Shown here piece by piece: positions 37,211 to 47,912 of a stretch of DNA of 64,000 nt. This stretch comes from Acidithiobacillus sp. AMEEHan. Its GTDB lineage: Bacteria; Pseudomonadota; Gammaproteobacteria; Acidithiobacillales; Acidithiobacillaceae. The notes under the pieces were generated by a model. That model did not search any database. It was not told the DNA's origin and saw nothing but the letters and a program-made list of their open reading frames with translations. The position numbers and the translations under genes were made by a program. Within the stretch, counting starts at the first letter, position 1; every line of letters starts with the position of its first letter. The stretch covers positions 62,001 through 126,000 of the forward strand of contig NZ_CP118747.1 of the NCBI RefSeq assembly GCF_030996345.1. The letters are read 5' to 3'.

Positions 37211-37731
37211 TCGCCTGGGTAGGGATCGGCAGCAACCTGCAAGAGCCACGCGTGCAGGTGGCGCGGGCACGGATGGCCTTGGCAGCGCTGCCGCAATCGC
37301 GTTTGGACTGGATTTCGCAGGATTACCTTTCGGAGCCCATCGGGGGAGTCGCGCAACCTGCCTTCGTCAATGCCGTTGCCCGTTTGGAAACCTCTTTGCC
37401 GCCACAGGATCTGCTCCATGCCCTGCATGCCATCGAAGAGCAGGCCGGGCGTCAGCGTACGCTGGAGCTGGTCTGGGGCCCGCGGGTGCTGGATCTCGAT
37501 CTTCTTCTTTACGGAGATTTGTGCAGCGAAGATAGCAATCTGCGCTTGCCCCATCCGCAAATTGCTCACCGCGCCTTCGTCTTGCAGCCCATGGCGGACT
37601 ACGACCAAACCCTGGTGATCCCCGGCCTCGGCACCATCGCGCAGCTTTTGCCGGCAGTTGCCGACCAGCGCCTGGCGCTAATGCCCGCGCCGACGGAGCC
37701 CGGCAGCGCAGAAGTCCGGCGCTCATGCTGA
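37207..37731 (+). CDS. folK: 2-amino-4-hydroxy-6-hydroxymethyldihydropteridine pyrophosphokinase
   Basis: 174 residues from the GTG at 37207, overlapping the cca stop (GTGA); a TTG at 37180 is also in frame. HPPK signatures: AWVGIGSNL at the start, QPAFVNAVARLET, and the metal-binding GPRVLDLDLLLYGD followed by LPHPQIAHRAFVLQP. It transfers pyrophosphate from ATP to the pterin in folate synthesis. It overlaps the kinase gene downstream by 7 bp. Confidence 0.93.
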   Translation: MIAWVGIGSNLQEPRVQVARARMALAALPQSRLDWISQDYLSEPIGGVAQPAFVNAVARLETSLPPQDLLHALHAIEEQAGRQRTLELVWGPRVLDLDLLLYGDLCSEDSNLRLPHPQIAHRAFVLQPMADYDQTLVIPGLGTIAQLLPAVADQRLALMPAPTEPGSAEVRRSC

Positions 37732-38318
37732 TCGTAGCCGAAGGTCCTATGGGGGTCGGGAAAACCAGCCTCACCCAGCTATTGGCCAGCCATTTTGGCG
37801 CAAAAACCTGTCTGGAGACACCGGGAAACAATCCCTTTCTTGCCGAGCTCTATGCCGATGGTCGTCACGCCCTGGCAACCGAGCTGCATTTCTTACTGCA
37901 GCGCTGTACCCAGTGGCAGGCATTGCCTGACGGCCTGTGTTTCAGCGACCACGGACCGGATAAGGATCTGCTTTTCACCGCGCAGACCCTGTCCACGGCC
38001 GAGCGCGAGCTCTATCTGCAGATTCGTGCCCGACTGCTACCCCAGACGCCCCAGGTGGATCTGATGATCTTCCTCGATGCACCGCTGGCGGTCCTCCATT
38101 CCCGGGTGCGGGCGCGCGGCGACCATTGGGACATGGCTATGCAGCGCGAATACCTGGCGGGGGTCCAGGCGCGTTATGCTGAGTTTTTTGCTGGATATTC
38201 TGGGTCGGTCCTTGATCTGCGCGGCGAGAAGCTGGACTTCGTCGCGCGCGAAAAGGATGCTAAAATCCTGACTGATTTAGTCGGGAATAAACTACACGAG
38301 TTGGGGTGGCGGAATTGA
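37725..38318 (+). CDS. Deoxynucleoside kinase (deoxyadenosine/deoxyguanosine kinase family)
   Basis: 197 residues. It starts with the P-loop MLIVAEGPMGVGKTSL and has the dNK pattern ETPGNNPFL (substrate-binding Glu), SDHGPDKDLLFT, and the LID-region arginines HSRVRARGDHWD. Enzymes of this family salvage deoxynucleosides. The folK-dnk-panB-panC order is common in proteobacteria. The substrate specificity is not decidable from sequence. Confidence 0.87.
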   Translation: MLIVAEGPMGVGKTSLTQLLASHFGAKTCLETPGNNPFLAELYADGRHALATELHFLLQRCTQWQALPDGLCFSDHGPDKDLLFTAQTLSTAERELYLQIRARLLPQTPQVDLMIFLDAPLAVLHSRVRARGDHWDMAMQREYLAGVQARYAEFFAGYSGSVLDLRGEKLDFVAREKDAKILTDLVGNKLHELGWRN

Positions 38319-39100
38319 GCAAACGCATCGATACCTGGATCGCGGCCAAAGAGCGCGGGGAAAAGCGCGTCTTGGTGACAGCTTATGATCATCCCTTCGC
38401 CAAGCTGGCGGAAGAGGCTGGCGTGGATGGCGTTCTGGTTGGCGATTCTCTCGGGATGGTCGTTCAGGGTCATCGCGATACCCTGGGGGTGACCTTGGAA
38501 CAAATGGCCTACCATAGCGAGATGGTGGCGCGCGCCTGTCAGCGCAGCCTGGTCTTTGCCGATCTCCCTTTGGGCAGCTACGAGGAAAGTCCGGCGCAGT
38601 GCTGGCGTTCCGCTACCACCCTGCTGCGCGCTGGCGTCGAGGTGATTAAGTGGGAAGGGGGACTGGAATTCCGCGAGCATCTGGAGTTCTGTGCAGCGCG
38701 CGGATTGAACGTCTGCGTGCATCTCGGTTTGACCCCGCAGCGCCTGCGCCAGTGGGGCGCTTTTCAGCGCCAGGCAACGACGCCCGAGGCGGCGGAACGC
38801 CTGGAGCAGGAGGCCCTGACCCTGGCCCGCTCCGGTGCCCGTTTCCTGCTACTGGAAGCGGTTCCCGCCGCACTGGCCGCGCGGATCACGGCGCAAAGCC
38901 CCGTCCCGGTCATCGGTATTGGTGCCGGGCCGGATACCGATGCCCAGGTTCTCGTCATGCACGACGCCCTCGGCCTTGGTGAAGCGCCACCCTTTGCCCG
39001 TGCCTTCGTCGACGGTGCGGCCCTGTTGCGTGCCGGTCTCGGCGACTACGTGCAGGCAGTGCGCGAACGGTCCTTTCCTGCCAAACCGGGTAAGCGCTGA
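38306..39100 (+). CDS. panB: 3-methyl-2-oxobutanoate hydroxymethyltransferase
   Basis: 264 residues from the GTG at 38306; a TTG at 38315 overlapping the kinase stop is an alternative. Typical PanB motifs include VTAYDHPFAKLAEEAGVDGVLVGDSLGMV (metal-binding Asp) and PVIGIGAGPDTDAQVLVMHD. It makes ketopantoate, the first committed step to pantothenate and CoA. panC follows through TGATG. Confidence 0.95.
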   Translation: MAELSKRIDTWIAAKERGEKRVLVTAYDHPFAKLAEEAGVDGVLVGDSLGMVVQGHRDTLGVTLEQMAYHSEMVARACQRSLVFADLPLGSYEESPAQCWRSATTLLRAGVEVIKWEGGLEFREHLEFCAARGLNVCVHLGLTPQRLRQWGAFQRQATTPEAAERLEQEALTLARSGARFLLLEAVPAALAARITAQSPVPVIGIGAGPDTDAQVLVMHDALGLGEAPPFARAFVDGAALLRAGLGDYVQAVRERSFPAKPGKR

Positions 39101-39933
39101 TGCCGATTCTACGCAACCCGGAAGGCTTGCGGAGCTGGCGGCAACGCCAGCGTGGCAGTCTGGCGCTGGTCCCCACCATGGGCCATCTCCACGCCGGGCA
39201 CATCTCGTTATTGCGCCTCGCCCAGGCGCGGGCCGAGCAGGTGTTGGTGAGCATCTACGTCAATCCCTTGCAGTTTGGCCCCGGGGAGGATTTTGCCGCC
39301 TATCCGCGCAGTCTGGAGAGTGACCTGCAGCAACTGGCGGGGCACGGCTGCACCGCCGTCTTCGTGCCGGGCGACGAGGATCTCTATCCCAGGGGCGCCA
39401 CCGAACAGACGCGGATCGTCCCGCCCGAACGACTCAGCAATATCCTCTGCGGCGCGCAGCGTCCAGGACATTTCGCCGGCGTGGCCACCATCGTCCTCAA
39501 GCTGCTGCACCTAGCCCAGCCAGACATCCTGGTATTAGGGGAAAAGGATTTCCAGCAATACCGGATCGTCGGACAGATGCTCGACGACCTGAATCTTTCC
39601 ACCCAACTCCTTTGTGGACCGACCCAGCGCGATGAAGATGGCCTCGCCCTGAGTTCCCGCAACAGCCGCCTGACGTCCGCACAGCGGGTTCTGGCGCCGC
39701 GCCTTGCCGCCGAACTGCGGCAGCTCTGCCAGCTTCCCATAGGTAGCCCGGCACAGGCGCCAGCCCAGGCGGCGCGGGAGCGTCTGCAGGCAGCGGGCTT
39801 CCGCGTGGACTATCTGGAACTGCGGGACAGCGAAAGTCTGGAACCGATAGCCGAGTCTCGCCCTGGGGCGCGCTGGCTGCTTGCCGCCCGCCTGGGCGAT
39901 GTCCGTCTCATCGACAACATGGTGATCCCATGA
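39100..39933 (+). CDS. panC: Pantoate-beta-alanine ligase
   Basis: 277 residues. The HIGH-like motif is [14 protein letters not shown], followed by [15 protein letters not shown], the KDFQQY segment and SSRNSRLT, all diagnostic of PanC. It joins pantoate and beta-alanine using ATP. The stop overlaps the start of the giant dehydrogenase gene (ATGA). panD was not found here. Confidence 0.96.
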   Translation: MPILRNPEGLRSWRQRQRGSLALVPTMGHLHAGHISLLRLAQARAEQVLVSIYVNPLQFGPGEDFAAYPRSLESDLQQLAGHGCTAVFVPGDEDLYPRGATEQTRIVPPERLSNILCGAQRPGHFAGVATIVLKLLHLAQPDILVLGEKDFQQYRIVGQMLDDLNLSTQLLCGPTQRDEDGLALSSRNSRLTSAQRVLAPRLAAELRQLCQLPIGSPAQAPAQAARERLQAAGFRVDYLELRDSESLEPIAESRPGARWLLAARLGDVRLIDNMVIP

Positions 39934-42900
39934 GCGAGAGACGCGAAATTCCTTACAACTATACCTCCTTTTCCGACCGGGAGATCGTCTGCCGATTCCT
40001 TGGAGAAGAGGCCTGGGCGACCCTGGAAACGCTGCGCGGGCACCGGGTCACCGGGCGCTCGGCGCGGATGCTCTTCGAGGTGCTGGGCGATCTCTGGGTG
40101 GTTGCGCGCAACCCCTATCTGCAGGAGGACCTCTCTTCCGACCCCAAACGGCGGCGCGCCCTCTGGCAGGCCCTGGATCATCGTTTGGACGAGATTGATC
40201 AGCGCGCCGAAGGTAACGTCCTGGTCCTGCAACTCCTTGATCGCTGTCGTGCAGCCAAGCAACGTTTCATCGCCAACTTCGATGCCGAGCGCGACCTGCG
40301 CAAACGCGCGGCGCAGGCCCTGGCCAAGGTCAGCCCCAAAGATCATGTGGACTTCAGCCCCTATGCCCGGGTGGCACATGTGACCGACGCCTCGGATTGG
40401 CGCGTCGAGCTGCCGCTGGTGGTCCTCTACCCGGCAACGGAGGCAGAACTGGCCGAGCAGGTGCGCGTCTGTCGCGAATTGCAACTGGCCATCATCCCGC
40501 GCGGAGGTGGCACCGGCTATACCGGCGGCGCGATTCCGCTGACGCCGCGAAGCGCCGTCATCAACACCGAAAAACTGGACTATCTATCGCCGATTCAGAA
40601 AACCGCCCTACCCGGCTGCGATGCCCCGGTACCCGTCGTCGAGGCGGGTGCCGGAGTGGTGACCAAGGCCGTAGCTGATCTGGCCGAAAGCGCCGGGCTC
40701 GTCTTTGCCGTCGATCCCACCTCTCTCGATGCCTCCACTATCGGCGGCAACATCGCCATGAATGCAGGCGGCAAAAAGGCAGTACTCTGGGGTACTACCC
40801 TCGACAACTTGGCATCCTGGCGTATGGTCATGCCTGATGCCCGCTGGCTGGAGGTGGAACGCCTGGATCACAATCTGGGGAAGATCCACGATCAGGAACT
40901 GGTGCGCTTCCGTATCACCCGCTACGACGCGGATGGAAAGACTCCCAGCAACGCACCGGAGATCCTCGAACTTCCGGGCAGCAGTTTCCGCAAAGCCGGC
41001 TTGGGCAAGGACGTTACGGATAAAGCCCTGGGAGGCCTGCCGGGCATACAGAAGGAAGGCTGCGACGGCATCATCACCTCGGGACGCTTCATCCTGCACC
41101 GCATGCCCAAGCATCTGCGCACGGTCTGTCTGGAATTCTACGGTAAAGATCTGGAACCGGCGGTCGCTGCCATCGTCGAAGTCAAGACTTATGTGGAAGG
41201 GCGCGCGGAGGTGCTGCTGACCGGATTGGAGCACCTTGATGAGCGCTACATCAAAGCGGTCAAGTACAGCAACAAGGCGCCACGGCGCGAGCGTCCGCGC
41301 ATGCTGCTGCTCGCCGACATCGCCGGCGACGATGCCGACGCCGTGGGGGCCTGCGCCTCGGCAGTGGTGCGTCTGGCCAATGCCCGCGGCGCCGAGGGCT
41401 TCATCGCCACCACTCCCGAATCGCGGCGGCGCTTCTGGGCCGACCGTAGTCGCACCGCCGCCATCGCCGCGCACACCAACGCCTTCAAGATCAATGAAGA
41501 TGTCGTCATCCCCCTGGACCGGCTGGGCGAGTACACCCGCTCCGTCGAGCGCTTGAACATCGAACAATCGATCGCCAACAAATTGCGCATCATCGATGCC
41601 TTGCGCGTCTACCTGCAGGGAGAGATGCCGGAACTGCGCCGGGTGAAGGATTTTGAGGACAGCGCCGAGGAACAGGCGATTGTCGCCGGCAAACGAGATG
41701 CCGCACTGAAACTCTTGCGAGAAATATATGATCGCTGGGAAAAATATCTCGCTCATCTCGACCAGCCCGCCCGCGATCTGCTGCCCGGGTTGCCCGCAGA
41801 AGAGCAAGGGCAGATCGATCCGGAGCAGAGCCTCCTCCAACTGCTCTTGCGCCGTGACCTGCGCATCAGTTACCGCGAAGACATCGGCAAACCACTGGAA
41901 GAACTTTTCGCCGGAGAGCGCTTCTCCGCTGTTCTGGAGGAGATCCGGCGCATCCACGAGCGGGTCCGGCGCACAAGGATCTTTGTCGCACTGCACATGC
42001 ACGCCGGCGACGGCAACATCCACACCAATATCCCAGTGCTCTCTTCTGACCGCGAGATGCTGCAGGAGGCCGATCGGGTGGTCGACCGCATCATGGAGAT
42101 CGCCAAGGAGCTGGATGGGGTCATCTCCGGCGAGCATGGCATCGGTATCACCAAAATGCGCTGGCTGGAACCGGAAAAGGTGGCGGCATTCCAGCGATAC
42201 AAGGCACAGATCGATTCCGAGGGCGTGTTCAATCCAGGGAAACTGCTGCCCGGCTCCGGCTTGGAAGCTGCCTATACCCCCTCCCTGCAACTGGTGGAGC
42301 AGGAAGCGCTGATTCTCGAGGCGAGTGAGCTCGACAGCCTCAACCGCGAGATCAAAGACTGCCTGCGTTGCGGCAAGTGCAAGCCGGTCTGCATGACCCA
42401 TGTGCCGCGCGCCAATCTGCTCTATTCGCCGCGCAACAAGATCCTGGCGACAGGGCTTTTGATCGAGGCCTTCCTCTACGAAGAGCAGACCCGACGCGGG
42501 GTATCGCAACAGCATTTTCAGGCTCTGGAAGATGTGGCGGACCATTGCACCACCTGCCACAAGTGCATGACCCCCTGCCCGGTGGACATCGATTTCGGCG
42601 AGGTCTCGGTGCACATCCGCAATCTTCTGCGGGCGCGCGGCGAAAAGACTTTCAGTGCCGGTACCCGGCTGGCCATGAGCTATCTCAACGCCAGTGACCC
42701 GCAGACCGTGCACTTTCTGCGCCGTGGCGTGTTGCAGCCGGCCTATCAGGCGCAGGCCCTGGCGCACCGCATCGTCCGCCCCCTACTACCCAAGGGCGAG
42801 GCGCCGGCCACCACGGGCAAGGCCGATGTCCGCGCCGAGGTCATCCATTTTTTGCGCAAGCCCCTGCCGACCGACATGGGTGCCCAGACCATGCGCCAGA

Positions 42901-43757
42901 TCCTCGGTATCGTCGACCACGAAACGGTGCCCATTCTGCGCGATCCGCAGGCCGCCCCGGACAGCGAGGCGGTATTCTATTTTCCCGGCTGCGGCAGCGA
43001 GCGCCTCTTCAGCCATATTGGCCTGGCCACCCTCGCCATGCTCTATCGCGTGGGAGTGCAAACGGTGCTGCCACCGGGCTACCTCTGCTGCGGCTACCCG
43101 CAGACCGCTGCCGGACAGGAAGACAAGGGACAGGAAATCTCGGTACGCAATCAGGTGCTCTTCCATCGTGTTGCCAACACCCTCAATTATCTCGATATCA
43201 AGACCGTCATCCTGTCCTGCGGCACCTGCATGGATCAGTTGCTCAAGTACCAGTTTGAGCAGATCTTTCCCGGCTGCCGGCTGCTCGACATCCATGAGTT
43301 TCTCATGGAAAAGGGCGTGCGCATGGAAGGGGTTTCCGGCGTGCAGTATCTCTACCATGATCCTTGTCATAGTCCGATGAAGACGCACAAACCGCTGATC
43401 GTGGCGGAAACCCTGTTGGGGCAACCGGTGCGCGGCTCCGAGCGTTGCTGCGGCGAGGCCGGCACCTTGGCCAGCAGCCGTCCGGATATCGCGACGCAAC
43501 TGCGCGCGCGCAAGGAGGAAGTCCTGCACAACGACATCCAGGCCCTCACCGGGGCGCCCAAAGCGCAGGGCGGGAACGTCAAGCTGCTGACTTCCTGCCC
43601 GGCCTGTCAACAGGGTTTGGAACGCTACCGCCTGGATACTGGCCTCGGTACCGACTATATCGTCGTGGAGCTCGCCAAGGCGCAGATGGGGGCCGATTGG
43701 GCGCGACAATTTGCCGACGCCGCCCGCAACGGTGGCATCGAACGGGTCTTGCTTTAG
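39930..43757 (+). CDS. DUF3683-type FAD-linked oxidase / Fe-S dehydrogenase fusion
   Basis: 1275 residues. An N-terminal DUF3683-like segment of about 170 residues precedes an FAD-binding domain ([44 protein letters not shown]) and an FAD-oxidase C-terminal domain with [15 protein letters not shown] and [10 protein letters not shown]. Next come two 4Fe-4S clusters ([28 protein letters not shown]) and two CCG domains ([34 protein letters not shown]). The layout resembles D-lactate or other D-2-hydroxyacid dehydrogenases that feed electrons to quinones. The exact substrate is unknown. Confidence 0.9.
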   Translation: MSERREIPYNYTSFSDREIVCRFLGEEAWATLETLRGHRVTGRSARMLFEVLGDLWVVARNPYLQEDLSSDPKRRRALWQALDHRLDEIDQRAEGNVLVLQLLDRCRAAKQRFIANFDAERDLRKRAAQALAKVSPKDHVDFSPYARVAHVTDASDWRVELPLVVLYPATEAELAEQVRVCRELQLAIIPRGGGTGYTGGAIPLTPRSAVINTEKLDYLSPIQKTALPGCDAPVPVVEAGAGVVTKAVADLAESAGLVFAVDPTSLDASTIGGNIAMNAGGKKAVLWGTTLDNLASWRMVMPDARWLEVERLDHNLGKIHDQELVRFRITRYDADGKTPSNAPEILELPGSSFRKAGLGKDVTDKALGGLPGIQKEGCDGIITSGRFILHRMPKHLRTVCLEFYGKDLEPAVAAIVEVKTYVEGRAEVLLTGLEHLDERYIKAVKYSNKAPRRERPRMLLLADIAGDDADAVGACASAVVRLANARGAEGFIATTPESRRRFWADRSRTAAIAAHTNAFKINEDVVIPLDRLGEYTRSVERLNIEQSIANKLRIIDALRVYLQGEMPELRRVKDFEDSAEEQAIVAGKRDAALKLLREIYDRWEKYLAHLDQPARDLLPGLPAEEQGQIDPEQSLLQLLLRRDLRISYREDIGKPLEELFAGERFSAVLEEIRRIHERVRRTRIFVALHMHAGDGNIHTNIPVLSSDREMLQEADRVVDRIMEIAKELDGVISGEHGIGITKMRWLEPEKVAAFQRYKAQIDSEGVFNPGKLLPGSGLEAAYTPSLQLVEQEALILEASELDSLNREIKDCLRCGKCKPVCMTHVPRANLLYSPRNKILATGLLIEAFLYEEQTRRGVSQQHFQALEDVADHCTTCHKCMTPCPVDIDFGEVSVHIRNLLRARGEKTFSAGTRLAMSYLNASDPQTVHFLRRGVLQPAYQAQALAHRIVRPLLPKGEAPATTGKADVRAEVIHFLRKPLPTDMGAQTMRQILGIVDHETVPILRDPQAAPDSEAVFYFPGCGSERLFSHIGLATLAMLYRVGVQTVLPPGYLCCGYPQTAAGQEDKGQEISVRNQVLFHRVANTLNYLDIKTVILSCGTCMDQLLKYQFEQIFPGCRLLDIHEFLMEKGVRMEGVSGVQYLYHDPCHSPMKTHKPLIVAETLLGQPVRGSERCCGEAGTLASSRPDIATQLRARKEEVLHNDIQALTGAPKAQGGNVKLLTSCPACQQGLERYRLDTGLGTDYIVVELAKAQMGADWARQFADAARNGGIERVLL

Positions 43758-43759
43758 GC

Positions 43760-44422
43760 ATGACGCAGGCATTTACCCGTGCCGACCTGCGCATTCAACT
43801 CCTTTCCGCCATCGCCGCCTCCGCTGACGTGACGGCATTCCTTCGTTTTCACGACGTCTTTACCTCGGCCATGACCGGCAATCTCGCCCTCCTGGGCCTG
43901 GCCCTGGGGCAGGGACATCTGGCCCTAGCGACGCACTCCCTCCTGGCCCTCGTCGGCTTCACCCTCGGCGCCGTGGCTGCCAGTGCCTTGGGAACCACCG
44001 CCTGGGGGCGGGGAGAACGCATCCTCTTTCTGGAACTGTTGGGGCTCTGGATCTTTGCTGCCGGCTGGTGCCTGTGGGGCTTTCCCGTCGGCGGCGGACC
44101 GCTGGCACTGATGATCCTGGGTTCTGCCGTGGCCATGGGCACGCAAAGCGTCCTGGCACGGAGAATCAATGTGGCCGGCGTGCCCTCAGTAGTATTCACC
44201 AACACCCTGACCAGCATTCTCATTGGCCTCACCGAAGCGCTGCGAGCGGGCAAAAAGCCTGCCTGGGTAACCGTGCAACAGCTCACCGCCCTCCTCGCCT
44301 ACGCGGGCGGTGCTGTCCTCATCGCGGCCCTACTCTGGTTCAGTCCGCTCCTCGCCGTCAATCTGCCTTGGGTCGCACTACTGGTGGTATGGTTTTTAGG
44401 ACGACATGAAACAAGCGCGTGA
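43760..44422 (+). CDS. DUF1275 (YoaK-like) membrane protein
   Basis: 220 residues from the ATG at 43760, just after the dehydrogenase stop; the frame opens earlier inside that gene. Six hydrophobic segments with the family motifs DVTAFLRFHDVFTSAMTGNLALLGLALGQG and VAGVPSVVFTNTLTSILIGLTEAL. The function of DUF1275 proteins is unknown. It overlaps the Smr gene by 17 bp. Confidence 0.87.
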   Translation: MTQAFTRADLRIQLLSAIAASADVTAFLRFHDVFTSAMTGNLALLGLALGQGHLALATHSLLALVGFTLGAVAASALGTTAWGRGERILFLELLGLWIFAAGWCLWGFPVGGGPLALMILGSAVAMGTQSVLARRINVAGVPSVVFTNTLTSILIGLTEALRAGKKPAWVTVQQLTALLAYAGGAVLIAALLWFSPLLAVNLPWVALLVVWFLGRHETSA

Positions 44423-44789
44423 GGACCGCACCGTGCCCGTCCCCCTCGACGGCGTTCTCGATCTGCACCAGTTTCGCCCGGCAGAAGTCGACGACCTGGT
44501 CCGCGAGTATCTTCGCGCCTGTCGCGCCGCCGGGGTCCTGCAGGTCCGCATCATCCACGGCAAAGGCAAGGGCGTCCTGCGCCGGCGGGTGCATGCCATC
44601 CTGCGCCGTGAGGTAGCGGTACGGGCCTTCGGCCTTGCCCAGGACCGCAGCAGCTGGGGGGCTACCTGGGTCGACCTCTACCCCGCCGACGTCACCCCGC
44701 CCGCCAAGGCCGCGCCGGGCGTCGAACTGACAGTCAGCAAAGCGCCGTTCTGGTATCGTCTGCTGCAGTCCATCTTTTTGCGGAAGTGA
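44406..44789 (+). CDS. Smr-domain protein
   Basis: 127 residues. A stand-alone Smr domain (VLDLHQFRPAEVDDLVREYL, then VRIIHGKGKGVLRRRVHAIL), with LDLH and HGKG the nuclease-associated motifs known from MutS2 and SmrA/SmrB. SmrB-type proteins cleave mRNA at collided ribosomes; this short one lacks an N-terminal extension and could be a related nuclease. Its role is inferred only. Confidence 0.88.
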   Translation: MKQAREDRTVPVPLDGVLDLHQFRPAEVDDLVREYLRACRAAGVLQVRIIHGKGKGVLRRRVHAILRREVAVRAFGLAQDRSSWGATWVDLYPADVTPPAKAAPGVELTVSKAPFWYRLLQSIFLRK

Positions 44790-44792
44790 TAC

Positions 44793-45404
44793 ATGGAAGA
44801 AGAAGGCGTCATCAAGTTTCAACTGCATTGGCAGGCGAGCAGTGCCCCTGCCCCAGATCTCATCCGCGAACTGGAAGCCTGGCGCAGTCGAGTGCGTGCC
44901 ATCGGCGGCATTGGCGCAAACCCGCGTCGTTATGGCGGGATTGGTTTCGGCAACCTCAGTCACCGCTGCGCCGAGGGTTTCTGGATCACCGGCACGCAAA
45001 CCGGGGAGCTCGCCAGCCTCGGTCCCCAACACTACAGTCTCGTCGAGCGTTGGGATATTGGCGCCAACACCGTCTATGCCAGTGGTCCAGTGGCACCCTC
45101 CTCCGAATCCCTGAGCCATGCGGCGCTTTATGATCTACGGCGAGACATCCACTGGGTGTTTCATGCGCACCTGCCGGAGCTATGGAGACGTGCGGCAGAA
45201 CTGGACCTGCCACGCACTCCCGCTGACATCGCGTATGGTACGCCGGCCATGGCCCTGGCCGTGCAGGAGATAGCGCGCCATGCCAGATTGCCGCTGCTGC
45301 TCAGCATGACCGGCCACGAAGACGGCATCCTGGTAGCCGGCCAGCAGGCCGACGAATGCGGCCAGGCATTGCTGCGCGCGATTGCCCGCGCACCCGCCAT
45401 CTGA
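44793..45404 (+). CDS. Class II aldolase/adducin-like protein
   Basis: 203 residues. It has the class II aldolase fold signature: GNLSHR in place of the usual GN-S-R motif, then VFHAHLPELW with zinc-ligand histidines and TGHEDGILV with a further histidine. FWITGTQTGELASL is the substrate-binding TGTxTGxL region. The substrate is unknown; homologues act on fuculose-phosphate or methylthioribulose-phosphate. It is convergent with the small protein gene. Confidence 0.85.
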   Translation: MEEEGVIKFQLHWQASSAPAPDLIRELEAWRSRVRAIGGIGANPRRYGGIGFGNLSHRCAEGFWITGTQTGELASLGPQHYSLVERWDIGANTVYASGPVAPSSESLSHAALYDLRRDIHWVFHAHLPELWRRAAELDLPRTPADIAYGTPAMALAVQEIARHARLPLLLSMTGHEDGILVAGQQADECGQALLRAIARAPAI

Positions 45405-45410
45405 GCGACG

Positions 45411-45683
45411 TTATTCCTGAACCACTTCCAGCGCCCCCGCCTCGAGCAAGGCTGCCTCGGCGATGGCCGCCGCCTGGGGGTCAAACCCCCCATAGACAGC
45501 GGCGATAGCCGGCTTCTCCGCAAACTCCGCCGCTTCCATGCGAGGGTTTTCACTCAACAACAGTTGCAACGCCGACTGCAGTTCCAGCGGTGCATCCTGC
45601 AATTCGGCAAGCTGCTCGCGAACTTTGCTCAGGGCCATCTGCATGGCATCGGCACTGGGAAACAACACTTTGAGAAGAAACAC
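45411..45683 (-). CDS. Small acidic protein of unknown function
   Basis: 90 residues from a GTG at 45683 that has GGAGG four bases upstream. The longer frame to 45791 is not supported by a ribosome site. The sequence (VREQLAELQDAPLELQSALQLLLSENPRMEAAEFAEKPAIAAVYGG) suggests two helices followed by a short beta segment. I recognise no family. It lies convergent to the aldolase gene and next to tRNA-Ser. Confidence 0.55.
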   Translation of the reverse strand: MFLLKVLFPSADAMQMALSKVREQLAELQDAPLELQSALQLLLSENPRMEAAEFAEKPAIAAVYGGFDPQAAAIAEAALLEAGALEVVQE

Positions 45684-45828
45684 GGATCCTCCAACTGCGG
45701 GGAAATGGAGCCACCCATGATACGCGCGATGTTTACGCTCGATCCAGAACTGCGGGCCAATCTCGTTGCCGAGCTTTGTTCCTCTTCGCATTCCCCAGCG
45801 GCGTCATTTTTCGTACACTGGGCGCTTC

Positions 45829-45918
45829 GGAGGTGTGGCAGAGCGGTTGATTGCACCGGTCTTGAAAACCGGCAGGGGTTCACGCCCCTCGTGAGTTCGA
45901 ATCTCACCGCCTCCGCCA
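45829..45918 (+). tRNA. tRNA-Ser (anticodon TGA)
   Basis: A 90-nt class II tRNA with acceptor GGAGGTG paired to CGCCTCC (one G.U), the anticodon loop CTTGAAA (anticodon TGA), a long variable arm, a T-loop in GAGTTCGAATCTC, and encoded CCA at 45916-45918. It reads UCN serine codons. Confidence 0.95.
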
Positions 45919-45922
45919 CTAC

Positions 45923-46422
45923 TCAATTCACCAGTTTTCGGCCGAGGATCAGCAGATCTCTTGTCTCGCCGTCGAGCTCGGCGACGTCCGGCAGGTTTCC
46001 CCATTCGACAAAGCCAAATTTCTTGAACAACCGTACACTCGCCTGATTTTCCGCGAAGATGAAGCCTAGCAATGTGAAAATGCCCAGTGCTGGGCCAGCA
46101 TGCAGCGCATGTTCCATCAAGATACTGGCCTGACCTTTTCCCCGCTGATCCTCCCGCACATAGATCGCAACCTCCGCAGTGGCAGCATAGGCCGGGCGTC
46201 CGTAAAAATCGGAGAGGCTCAGCCAGGCATCGATTCCGGCACCACTCTGCAGTACCAGATCGGCCGTCGCTTGGGATCATGGGCTTGAAACCAGGGGATC
46301 CGGCTCGCAACCGTTACCGGATCGGTATCAGCGGTAACCGTGCGAGATGCAATAGTGGAGTTGTAGATGGCGACGATTTCCGGCAAGTCCTCCAGAGTCG
46401 CCAAGCGCAAGGAGCTCTCCAT
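45923..46422 (-). CDS. GNAT acetyltransferase (phosphinothricin acetyltransferase-like), frameshifted
   Basis: Two frames join to about 166 residues. The first starts at 46422 (MESSLRLATLEDLPEIVAIYNSTIASRT) and the other ends REDQRGKGQASILMEHALHA...GFVEWGNLPDVAELDG. The acetyl-CoA loop RGKGQA and FKKFGF place it among Pat/Bar-like N-acetyltransferases. The break is at about 46255-46256, where GG on the coding strand should be GGG to keep IWVLQSGAGIDAWLSLSDFYGRP in frame. The start overlaps the NFACT stop (TGATG). The substrate is unknown. Confidence 0.8.
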
Positions 46423-47909
46423 CACTTCCTGCCACTTCCACGCCGGCGCACGCGCAGGGTCTGAAACTGTCGATACAGAACCCGTCCCTGTCCGCCTTGC
46501 GGGTGCCGGCTTACGTGGCGCAGTTCGGTCCAGTCGACCTCCGCGCTCAGAGCCTGGCAATCGCTGTGCTGCAGGGCGATTTCGGCTGCCGCGCGCAAGA
46601 CCTCCGCGGGTACCACCTGCTGGGGATGGGAGCGGCGGATCAGCACATGACTGCCCTGCAGATCCTGCACATGCAGCCAGAGGTCCTGCGGCCTACCCAG
46701 ACGAAACGTCAGGTATTCGTTGGCGCGCGCGTTTTTTCCCCAGAGGATGGTAAAGCCCTCCACCACCCGCTCTTCGATGCCCTGCCGACGCGCTTGCGCG
46801 GGCTGCTCTTTGCCGGGCCTGGATATGCTGGCCTGGAGAGGAAGCTCATTGGGCAAGGTGGCCAGCGCCTTTTCCACAGCGACAATCTCTTCGTGGATGC
46901 GCTGCTGCGCTCGCTGTGCGCGCTGGGCACGGCGGAGAAGTTCCCGCGCATGGTCATGGAGGAGTTTTCCCGCTGGAATATCCAGCTCTATCTGGCCAAT
47001 GCCATCAGGAAGGTACTCAGGCACCAGCAACGGACCTCCCGAATGCACGCGATCGGGCAAGGCAAAAAGTGCCGACGCATACCGTCGATCATCCACTGGA
47101 AGGCTCTGCCAACGGGCGAGATCGGCTTGCAGCCGCTGCAGGCGCCGCCGTAAGCGCCGTTCCTCGCGCTCATGCTGCGCCCTTTCCAAGACAGCGCCGC
47201 TAGCCGGCGCAGCCGCCGGCAGTTCCTGCCAATACGTGGCTGCGTGTACCGGAAGCGCGCTTGCAGCAGGGTCATTGCCCAGAGGATGCGGCCCTTGCCC
47301 TGGTGACTGCCACCATCCGGCACAGGGCGGCCCATGCAGAACGGCATCGATCTGCGTCCCGGCGTCGCTGGCCATCAGCGCGCGGCGTGCGGGATGCAGC
47401 AACAGGAGCGGGTTGCCAAGCTCTTCCCAGTGCCGTGTCGTCGTGGGCGGCTGATACGCTGCCTGCGGCAGAATACGCGCTGTTCCCTGATCAAGAGAAT
47501 CCCAGCGGGAAGACCAGTGGATTCGCAAGTTCTCATCCAGCAAGAGCAGTGCTCCACGCCCTCCGAAACACTCGGCGATCAGCGTCCAGTTCCGTTCCTG
47601 CCGATCCAGACCAACATGGCGGAAAGACAAGGACACGATGCGATCGGCCCAGGGGACTGCGATGGCCAGCAGACGAAAACCCGCGAGCTTCTGCCCCAAC
47701 AAGGCCGCAGGACCAGCGGGTTTCGGAACCGTGGAGGTCGCCTCGCTCCAATACAAGCCCAGGGGTGCTGCCTGATACGCCAGCAGCAGTCGTTTGCGGG
47801 CAAAATGCAGGGTCGCTCTGCCCCCTTCTACAGAGACACCCCGCAGGCTCTGCTCAACGAAGTCCTCTTGCAGACAGCGCGCGGCGGCAAAGATCTGCAG
47901 GGTATCCAC
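46422..47909 (-). CDS. NFACT (RqcH/Rqc2-like) ribosome-quality-control protein
   Basis: 495 residues. NFACT-N domain at the start, a basic coiled-coil region (EREERRLRRRLQRLQADLARW), and the NFACT-R domain GFTILWGKNARANEYLTFRLGRPQDLWLHVQDLQGSHVLIR, which is the family signature. Bacterial homologues bind stalled 50S subunits and add alanine tails. Older annotations call it fibronectin-binding. It overlaps the acetyltransferase start. Confidence 0.88.
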   Translation of the reverse strand: MDTLQIFAAARCLQEDFVEQSLRGVSVEGGRATLHFARKRLLLAYQAAPLGLYWSEATSTVPKPAGPAALLGQKLAGFRLLAIAVPWADRIVSLSFRHVGLDRQERNWTLIAECFGGRGALLLLDENLRIHWSSRWDSLDQGTARILPQAAYQPPTTTRHWEELGNPLLLLHPARRALMASDAGTQIDAVLHGPPCAGWWQSPGQGPHPLGNDPAASALPVHAATYWQELPAAAPASGAVLERAQHEREERRLRRRLQRLQADLARWQSLPVDDRRYASALFALPDRVHSGGPLLVPEYLPDGIGQIELDIPAGKLLHDHARELLRRAQRAQRAQQRIHEEIVAVEKALATLPNELPLQASISRPGKEQPAQARRQGIEERVVEGFTILWGKNARANEYLTFRLGRPQDLWLHVQDLQGSHVLIRRSHPQQVVPAEVLRAAAEIALQHSDCQALSAEVDWTELRHVSRHPQGGQGRVLYRQFQTLRVRRRGSGRK

Positions 47910-47912
47910 AAG

